This document shows, piece after piece, positions 24,401 to 26,957 of a DNA stretch of 26,957 nt. Every line of letters begins with the position of its first letter. Position 1 is the first letter of the stretch. Origin of the DNA: Caldithrix sp964598255 (lineage in GTDB: Bacteria > Calditrichota > Calditrichia > Calditrichales > Calditrichaceae); contig CAZRBA010000051.1 of the NCBI GenBank assembly GCA_964598255.1, positions 1-26,957 of the forward strand. The letters run 5' to 3'. The notes below the pieces were generated by a model, which saw only the letters and a program-made list of their open reading frames with translations, did no database searches and was not told the DNA's origin. The position numbers and the translations under genes are program-made.

Positions 24401-26957
24401 TGTAATCTGGCAAGACTCTTTGTTAAATTCGGCCAAAGGGCAGCAGCTTTTTGACTATTGGAAACAAAAACTCGCGGGCGACTTACCGGTATTGAATTTA
24501 CAAACCGATCGGCCCAGACCACCGGTGCAAACTTTCAAAGGAAACACCGAAACCGTTTGGTTACCCGAAGAACTTTCGGATAAGGTGCACCGCTTTTGCG
24601 AAGCCCACGAAGTAACCCCCTTTACCGTTCTGCTGGCAGCTTACTATCTGTTACTAAACCGCTACACACAACAAAACGATATCATTGTCGGTTCGCCCAC
24701 GGCTGGGCGTACAGCCAACGAATTTGCCCGCACCGTAGGTTATTTTGTAAATCCCTTACCGTTCAGAGCTCAAATAAACGATAACGAACCGTTTTTGCAA
24801 TTTTTAAATCAGGTAAAAACCACCGCATTGGAAGCATTCGAGCACATGGATTACCCGCTGACGTTGTTGGTAGAAAAATTGCAGCCCGAACGCGACCCCA
24901 GCCGTACGCCGCTTTTCCAGACTATGTTTGTGCTGGAACGCGCCCACCTGCTGCACGACCAAGGTTTATCCCAGTTTGCACTTAGTCGGGAAGGCGCGCA
25001 GCTCAATTTGGGCGGCTTGACCATTGAATCGATGGATCTGGAACAGGGCGTTGCCCCGTTCGATTTAACCATGATGGTTGTGGAATCGGGCAAGGGATTG
25101 GCCGCTTCGCTGGGGTACAACATCGATTTATTCGAAGCTTCTACCGTCCGGCGCATGCTCGATCATTACCTGACTCTGATCGGCTCCATTGTGCACAATC
25201 CCAAAACACCGGTTAAAAATTTGGAAATTTTACCGGAAGGCGAACGCGATTTACTTATAAACCGGTGGAGCAAAAGTGAAGATTTCGATCTACATAACCT
25301 GCGTTGTGTGCATAAAATTATCGCCGAAAATGCACACCGATTTTCCCGAAAACCCGCTTTGATTTTTGAAGAGCAAAGCGTCAGTTACGCCGAATTAAAT
25401 GCCAACGCCAACCGCATTGCTCATTATTTGCGCTCAAAAGGTGTGGGACCCGAAACCATTGTGGGTATTTGTCTGGATCGTTCTCCGCAAATGATTCAGG
25501 CCATATTGGGTGTTTTAAAAGCGGGGGGAGCCTATTTGCCGCTCGATCCCACCTACCCCACCGAACGTCTCGGGTACATGCTGGACGATTCGCATGTGCA
25601 CCATATTATCACGGAAACGGATTTGCAAAACCGCATTATCGGTGATCATTTGGAAATAATTTTACTGGATGACAAAGAGACCTTAGCCCGAATGCCTGTC
25701 ACTCCACCCGAAGTAACTGTCGATCTTCGGAATTTGGCATACATTATTTACACTTCCGGTTCCACCGGAAAACCCAAAGGAACCATGTTGCAACATTTGG
25801 GATTGGCTAATGTTCTGGAATCCACCCGTACAATTTACCGCATCAACCAAGATTCGCGTACGTTACAATTTGCCTCATTCAGCTTCGATGCTTCGGTGGA
25901 GGAGATTTTCAGTACGCTTACCGCGGGCGGAACTCTGATTTTGGCCAAAAAAGAAACGTTGCTTTCGCTGGGCGAATTAATCGAACTGATTAAAAAACAC
26001 CAAATCACTAATATAACCTTACCGCCATCGGTACTTAATATTTTGCGTCCGGAAGATTTTCCTTCTTTACGTTCCGTGGTCTCGGCCGGAGAAAAATGTC
26101 CGCCCGAAGTAGCGCGACGTTGGGCTAAAGGAAGGCATTTCATTAACGGATACGGCCCCACGGAAGCAACAATTTGTACTACGGCTTACGAAGTACCAGA
26201 AAATACCGAAAGCGACAACCTACCCATCGGACGACCGGTAAAAAATATGCGCGTTTACGTTTTGGATCGCAATATGAATGTAATGCCTTTGGGCATGCCC
26301 GGCGAACTGTTTATTGCCGGGCCGGGACTGGCGCGTGGTTATTTGAACCGACCCGAATTAACAGCCGAAAAATTTGTTCCCAATCCTTTTGCACCGCGCG
26401 AAGGAATTTACACGCGGCTTTACCGTACAGGCGATTTGGTGCGTTTTCGTACGGACGGCAACCTGGAATTTGTGGGACGAATCGATTACCAAGTAAAAGT
26501 GCGCGGCTTTCGTATCGAGTTGGGTGAAATTGAAAATGTTCTGCAAAATCACCCCCAAATCAAACAAGCTGCTGTTATCGCCAAAACCGTAAACGGCGAA
26601 AGCAAGCTAATCGCCTACTTTCTGGTGGAAACAGGACAGGAAATTACGCCTATCGAGCTTAAAAATCACATTCTCGAGCACTTACCGGACTATATGGTCC
26701 CTTCCGCTTTTATTAAGCTGGATCGTTTCCCGTTAACAGTTAACGGTAAAGTCGATCGAAAACGTCTACCCGATCCAGACATACAACAGCATCGAAAATT
26801 GGTTAGTCCCGGCACAGAAATCGAACGCAAGCTGGCCGAAATCTGGAAAGAAGTGCTCAAAATAAATGAGATCAGCGTGAACGACAACTTCTTTGAACTG
26901 GGCGGCCATTCGCTGGGCATTGTGCAGGTACAGGGAAAAATCAAAGAAGTTTTTGAC
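15468..26957 (+). CDS. Hybrid FAAL-PKS-NRPS megasynthase (partial, continues past window)
   Basis: One uninterrupted frame of 3830 codons runs from ATG 15468 to the last base. Domain order: FAAL (10-600), ACP (660-735), KS (752-1180), AT (1283-1590), DH-like (1651-1945), KR structural half (1949-2160), ER-like (2165-2470), KR catalytic half (2482-2665), ACP (2711-2785), C (2810-3262), A (3280-3770), PCP (3785 onward). By family knowledge it should activate a fatty acid as acyl-AMP, load it on the first ACP, extend it with malonyl-CoA, then amide-link it to an amino acid. The three reductive domains appear catalytically dead or impaired. ATG 15468 has only a weak GAAAGAG (15449-15455) upstream, and in-frame TTG 15459 is an alternative. 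No thioesterase or reductase is seen before the window ends. Base composition resembles its neighbours, so recent transfer is not evident. Confidence 0.95.
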   Translation, partial: MSKKNNSSRVNENIATLVELLRWRAKTKPDQRAYTYLKDDHKTIEMTYGELDARARALATSLQRKGLEGHRALLLYPPGLDYIVGFFGCLYANVIAVPAYPPDPNRLNRSLPRLQAIVSDSKTTIALTTDSILYMIRMMRLGSKLGNTLGRMPFLRKFRTTMRYFSTGRGGAVAESRGLGDLEWISSDSIPNSLAQEWKEPAIDRDTIAFLQYTSGSTGDPKGVILTHHNLLANSKIIYDTMQYPENGEGVFWIPIYHDMGLIGGVLQPLYGEVPSTIMSPIAFLQRPLRWLDAINNIAKDKIVGTAAPNFAYELCLKKASPERIQHLDLSNWGIALSGAEPVRQQTIDRFSEVFGKVGFKKEAFFPAYGLAEATLMVTGSKRSEGPVYLHVDKYALKKNRIIETTPEDPSCQTLVSSGYSHPSQKVAIVNPETFKECQPGEIGEIWVHGPSVSRGYYGREKETKETFQNFIADTNEGPFLRTGDLGLIKDGRLYVTGRVKDLIIIRGTNHYPQDIELTVENAHPEVRAGCSAAFTIDENGQEELVVVAEIRHSKHLNFNEVIDAIRQAVTENHDLQTTAVVLIKARTINKTSSGKIQRQLTKKDFLENNLQVVAEWRAKGQPSAAKQADKEDENKLSTEKSELAAQIKPETARGKEDQVVAIENWLRNQLAETLNTSADEIDIRQPFISFGLDSAQAVGLAGDLEDYLGRTLPPTLIWDYPTIEELARHLAQEGVSTATQMVKKPARVQTEEPIAIIGMGARFPKAHNLQEFWKLLKENIDGISEVPPDRWDKDKFYAPEPTPGKMVTKYAGFLDNVDLFDARFFEISPREAVQIDPQQRLLLEVTWEAFEHAGIPAERFMGSNTGVFVGISTNDYARLGHGHLDKINPYSGTGNAFSIAANRISYLFDLHGPSMSMDTACSSSLVAVHNACQSLLDGECDMAVAGGVNLILTPELSITFSQAHMLSPDGRCKTFDASANGYGRGEGAGVVVLKRLSDAVREGDRILAVIKGSAVNQDGKSNGITAPNGQAQQQVILNALANANVEPEQIQYIETHGTGTILGDPIEIEALKSIMLQNRNKDNWLYVGSVKTNIGHLESAAGIAGLIKTVLALYYQEIPAHLHFKELNPHIRLNGAPIKIPTKNIAWKRSERKRLAGVSAFGFGGTNAHVILEEAPERKNVNPDRGTSIKDRPFMLPVTAKDQEALLDYARAVSHFIHHHVTEEPNMIYDLLYTLSLKRTHMDTRLTVIAETKEELRKNLIDFVEQKNNPWIVSGHFNPNFRPKLVFVFSGQGPQWWAMGRELYQKEPIFRATIDRISLLLEEYAEWNLKDELMADEEHSRLDDTEIAQPALFAIQVALSALWRTWGVVPDAVVGHSVGEVAAAHLAGILSLDTAVKVIYHRSRVMQQATGKGKMAAIDLPLSEVLQLIEPYADRLSVGAHNSVSSTVISGDEAAIDEVFKILEDKNVFHKKLPVNYAFHSPIMDNYLPELQESLTGILTHSMQIPIVSTVTGTLAREGDYNASYWTQNVRQYVRFSQAVDYLLDDDYNIFIEIGPHPVLRHYLKQNVEHKKKEVRILPSIRRKEPELRRMLLSLANLYTIGFRLDWKRLYAQDGQLLDVPHYPFQRQRYWLTDELTSSEEKVETKGAKHVHPLLGEVQSSPFFPANVNWTIQLNPEYIASLSPNPEAAKLFVPEAAYLEMAIAASHQIFQQKAARLENVIFKNLFSAEDSQSRQLQFSLTPVSSHKAYFQAYSRIHGQTAENQWTMHSIGAIVKAEHADITCPKPISELIRTLNAVENLETFLLDNGEPSGLYARNLMPSIEALWENGQELLARINLNNIQAGGWNEYHINPYILKLTFQLITSQLKKSHRNIELFTVKALRSFTVLQPGQSEFWLYLRNRSTGSGRQELVTFDFYILNDNEEVVLAVHDLHLKKFAAREALSNLLYTTVWKPLHKDLLKKPARALANRWLVFDDHSNRAQQFVQQLQQKGYECLRIFISEENTISEDLNVHLNPKQADEALALLHSLLNETSEAVYFWNSLESIERSEILAFVLNGLNQLQSPLQNFWLLTLNSLQVNGQIQKPNAYQAYLSDLAFSLEDPERFRIKQIDLEPENGRLLFTAIALPFNENRLALREGKIYVERLVRQLPFVKSDFMGEIPSLPEQHLSPAQNEIEVEIKAISLNHRDLNTLQESGKSFWGEIGFEFAGVVTNRGSGVAEFEKGQRVMGLIPGGLRKYGLTYPEFIVPMPEHLTFEQAATLPYDYLTAYYALSYITRIEEGERILIHNADNPTGLALLNVALHFKAEVLATVRNEKNMASLKQAGASKVFSSKTQDYVDEILQLTKGEGVDIIANTGGHEQLVNNFALLKDFGRFLELNPDGSFQQSIVYHNLRHNVSFFAIDLEHLAKQQPKLIARLFKEILPHFRNGIYKPLNFQTFSVKEINVALAHLKARRYIETPVILLSSRGQQEEAVTGLFRKNGNYLLVGDLTQVNAALIKWMADNGAAKITNLPLSEKKPAPKPQLPTSVTVLSQSDNGIPDDIIGVFISLDRIATQNLPAVKRILNDVFKASAKLAPDFFITIIPFNRIFLKNQAKHWARLDNLLMALHAQRWRNGLPSVHVEMGGPKNISETIAYARWQIIRELLFVEKGHIILTEANWNAIFGKKPADEIPGFYSELIPQSLISEGKESGKVLLDRAEILATEPEHRFERIRNYLAHELASVIKVSADQISHQQPITQFGIDSLMAIELKNNIEKQLGVNIPIATLLQGPSVNDLTSTILEQLEDETVQPPKVQAKASTVHQKQIVEAPLSHGQRAMYFQHTMNPESIFNLAYAVRIRSEFDKELLRESFQALVDRHPSLRTTFHLKDGHPVQRIHPSMPAFFMEEDLQDLDETALRERLQQEVQSHFDLENGPLMRIYLFKRGKADYILLFVMHHIVTDIWSQAVLLDELSQIFEHYGNPDILPPLEADYTDFVIWQDSLLNSAKGQQLFDYWKQKLAGDLPVLNLQTDRPRPPVQTFKGNTETVWLPEELSDKVHRFCEAHEVTPFTVLLAAYYLLLNRYTQQNDIIVGSPTAGRTANEFARTVGYFVNPLPFRAQINDNEPFLQFLNQVKTTALEAFEHMDYPLTLLVEKLQPERDPSRTPLFQTMFVLERAHLLHDQGLSQFALSREGAQLNLGGLTIESMDLEQGVAPFDLTMMVVESGKGLAASLGYNIDLFEASTVRRMLDHYLTLIGSIVHNPKTPVKNLEILPEGERDLLINRWSKSEDFDLHNLRCVHKIIAENAHRFSRKPALIFEEQSVSYAELNANANRIAHYLRSKGVGPETIVGICLDRSPQMIQAILGVLKAGGAYLPLDPTYPTERLGYMLDDSHVHHIITETDLQNRIIGDHLEIILLDDKETLARMPVTPPEVTVDLRNLAYIIYTSGSTGKPKGTMLQHLGLANVLESTRTIYRINQDSRTLQFASFSFDASVEEIFSTLTAGGTLILAKKETLLSLGELIELIKKHQITNITLPPSVLNILRPEDFPSLRSVVSAGEKCPPEVARRWAKGRHFINGYGPTEATICTTAYEVPENTESDNLPIGRPVKNMRVYVLDRNMNVMPLGMPGELFIAGPGLARGYLNRPELTAEKFVPNPFAPREGIYTRLYRTGDLVRFRTDGNLEFVGRIDYQVKVRGFRIELGEIENVLQNHPQIKQAAVIAKTVNGESKLIAYFLVETGQEITPIELKNHILEHLPDYMVPSAFIKLDRFPLTVNGKVDRKRLPDPDIQQHRKLVSPGTEIERKLAEIWKEVLKINEISVNDNFFELGGHSLGIVQVQGKIKEVFD
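15495..17267 (+). other. FAAL domain (fatty acyl-AMP ligase)
   Basis: Residues about 10-600 of the megasynthase. The P-loop-like motif is QYTSGSTGDPKG (212-223). WIPIYHDMGLIGGVLQPLY, AYGLAEATLMV, FLRTGDLG and LIIIRGTNHYPQDIE are hallmarks of FAAL/FadD32-like ligases, which make acyl-adenylates and pass them to an ACP instead of CoA. The segment after the AYGLAEA motif (about 382-425) fits the FAAL-specific insertion that suppresses CoA ligase activity. SSGKIQR near 593-599 provides the C-terminal lysine. Confidence 0.93.
17445..17672 (+). other. Acyl carrier protein domain 1
   Basis: Residues about 660-735. FGLDSAQAV carries Ser695 as the phosphopantetheine attachment site. It lies between FAAL and KS and would accept the starter acyl group. 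A charged linker rich in Lys, Glu and Gln (about 625-655) separates it from the FAAL domain. Confidence 0.92.
17721..19007 (+). other. Ketosynthase domain
   Basis: Residues about 752-1180, from EEPIAIIGMGARFP to FGFGGTNAHVILEEAP. The catalytic triad is complete: Cys922 in DTACSSS, His1057 in ETHGTGT and His1097 in NIGHLESAAG. It should be active in decarboxylative condensation and is not a loading KSQ. Confidence 0.96.
19314..20237 (+). other. Acyltransferase domain, probably malonyl-specific
   Basis: Residues about 1283-1590. FVFSGQGPQWWAMG opens the domain, and the nucleophile is Ser1378 in GHSVGE. The specificity motif reads YAFH (1478-1481), close to HAFH, which in this family goes with malonyl-CoA rather than methylmalonyl-CoA (YASH). 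The canonical post-AT linker YPFQRQRYW follows at 1624-1632. Confidence 0.92.
20418..21302 (+). other. Dehydratase-like domain lacking both catalytic residues
   Basis: Residues about 1651-1945. The double-hotdog landmarks are present (HPLLGEV near 1653; FVPEAAYLEMAI at 1693-1704; a C-terminal half ending in DLHLKKFAARE). Active DH domains have HxxxGxxxxP just before the Ala-Ala-Tyr-Leu-Glu helix; here the stretch reads PEAAKLFVP (1687-1695), with Pro for His and Lys for Gly. The second-motif Asp of HPALLD is replaced: NPYILK ends in Lys1858. Catalysis of dehydration is therefore not expected. Confidence 0.85.
21312..21947 (+). other. Ketoreductase structural subdomain
   Basis: Residues about 1949-2160, starting YTTVWKPLHK, the usual Tyr/Trp entry of the KR structural half in modules where ER is inserted between the two KR halves. 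It has no catalytic residues in any PKS. It shows that the module descends from a complete DH-ER-KR loop. Confidence 0.7.
21960..22877 (+). other. Enoylreductase-like domain with degraded NADPH motif
   Basis: Residues about 2165-2470. The MDR fold is clear: ISLNHRDLN, GFEFAGVV, GQRVMGLIPGG, ATLPYDYLTAYYAL and GVDIIANTGG. The usual HAAAGGVGLAA is here HNADNPTGLAL (2289-2299), with Asn-Pro-Thr replacing Gly-Gly-Val. Lys2318 and Asp2338 fall near the positions of the proposed proton-donor pair of PKS ERs, so the active site is partly kept. Activity is doubtful but less clearly lost than in DH and KR. Confidence 0.75.
22911..23462 (+). other. Ketoreductase catalytic subdomain, degenerate
   Basis: Residues about 2482-2665. 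NADPH motif YLITGGLGGLG is here YLLVGDLTQVN (2486-2496), with three of four glycines lost. The Ser of the SS motif falls in IIPFN (2585-2589), and the catalytic Tyr and Asn of the YxxxN motif align with Trp2600 and Asp2604 (KHWARLDN). The flanking LLMALHAQRWRNGLPSVHVE still matches the KR fold. Keto reduction is not expected. Confidence 0.82.
23598..23822 (+). other. Acyl carrier protein domain 2
   Basis: Residues about 2711-2785. QFGIDSLMAIELK carries Ser2747 as the phosphopantetheine site. It closes the PKS module and hands the acyl chain to the condensation domain. Confidence 0.93.
23895..25253 (+). other. Condensation domain (PKS-to-NRPS)
   Basis: Residues about 2810-3262. It opens with APLSHGQRAMYF (C1-like), then DRHPSLRTTF, the catalytic motif HHIVTDIWS (2939-2947), VGYFVNPLPFR and a C-terminal YPLTLLVEKLQPERDPSRTP. 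Both His and the Asp are present; the Gly that usually follows the Asp is Ile2945. Position after an ACP implies that it joins the polyketide acyl chain to the amino acid on the next PCP. Confidence 0.92.
25305..26777 (+). other. Adenylation domain, substrate uncertain
   Basis: Residues about 3280-3770. Core motifs are all visible: VLKAGGAYLPLDPTYP (A2), IIYTSGSTGKPKG (A3, near 3426-3438), FDASVEEIF (A4), INGYGPTEATIC (A5), GELFIAGPGLARGYL (A6), YRTGDLV (A7), FVGRIDYQVKVRGFRIELGEIE (A8, in two parts) and NGKVDRK with Lys3761 (A10). Aligned by eye to GrsA, the specificity residues read D-A-E-T-V-A-G-I-C-K. The leading Asp indicates an alpha-amino acid; the rest resembles aromatic codes except Glu at the third position. 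I make no firm substrate call. Confidence 0.93.
26820..26957 (+). other. Peptidyl carrier protein domain (cut by window end)
   Basis: From about residue 3785. DNFFELGGHSLGIVQV places the phosphopantetheine Ser at 3815 (codon 26910-26912). The window ends 15 codons later, inside this domain, so what follows (another module, a thioesterase, a reductase) is unknown. Confidence 0.92.

Noticed and set aside
26174..26527. Plus-strand 117-codon frame within the adenylation domain
   Set aside because: It is a shifted frame of the megasynthase; the in-frame reading carries all A-domain motifs.
1..26957. CRISPR arrays, insertion sequences, rRNA genes
   Set aside because: No regularly spaced direct repeats, transposase-like frames or rRNA sequences were seen on either strand.

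Overview
The window reads as chromosomal DNA from a Gram-negative-type, non-proteobacterial bacterium. GC looks moderate (mid-40s by eye) and coding density is high. The mix of genes (PgpH-type HD hydrolase overlapping ybeY, a YbeY whose third metal ligand is Asp, pyruvate phosphate dikinase, selA, a FAAL-PKS-NRPS) would fit a lineage near the Bacteroidota/Calditrichota, for example Caldithrix-like. That taxonomic guess is inference; no rRNA or marker long enough to settle it is present.

Layout. (1) 1-1568, plus strand: 3' end of tpiA with a strong terminator, secG with a readable promoter, tRNA-Leu(GAG) with its own terminator, and a small PAP2-family membrane phosphatase. (2) 1733-4468, minus strand: a CorC/HlyC-type CNNM-CBS membrane protein followed by selA (selenocysteine synthase), probably one transcript from a promoter at 4495-4522. 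(3) 4732-11212, minus strand: panD, a ClC chloride transporter with CBS and RCK-C domains, an acyl-CoA dehydrogenase, a PgpH-type membrane HD phosphodiesterase and ybeY, closely spaced, the last two overlapping. An 11-bp perfect inverted repeat sits between the dehydrogenase and the pgpH-like gene. (4) 11474-14149, minus strand: pyruvate phosphate dikinase with its own promoter and terminator. (5) 14508-26957, plus strand: a biosynthetic locus. Its regulatory region carries a CRP/FNR-like palindrome in class II position. Next come an AraC-type regulator with a pseudo-receiver domain and then one giant reading frame running off the window end (3830 codons seen).

The giant protein is a hybrid: fatty acyl-AMP ligase (FAAL), ACP, KS, AT, a full DH-KR(s)-ER-KR(c) reductive segment, ACP, condensation, adenylation and carrier domain. 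FAAL, ACPs, KS, AT, C, A and PCP keep their key residues. The reductive segment is different: DH has lost both catalytic residues, KR has lost its glycine motif and the Ser/Tyr catalytic residues, and ER has lost most of its nucleotide-binding glycine motif. By inference the line loads a fatty acid, extends it once with malonyl-CoA, leaves the beta-keto group unreduced (unless a trans enzyme acts), and joins it to an amino acid. This preserved but apparently silent reductive loop is the most unusual thing here.
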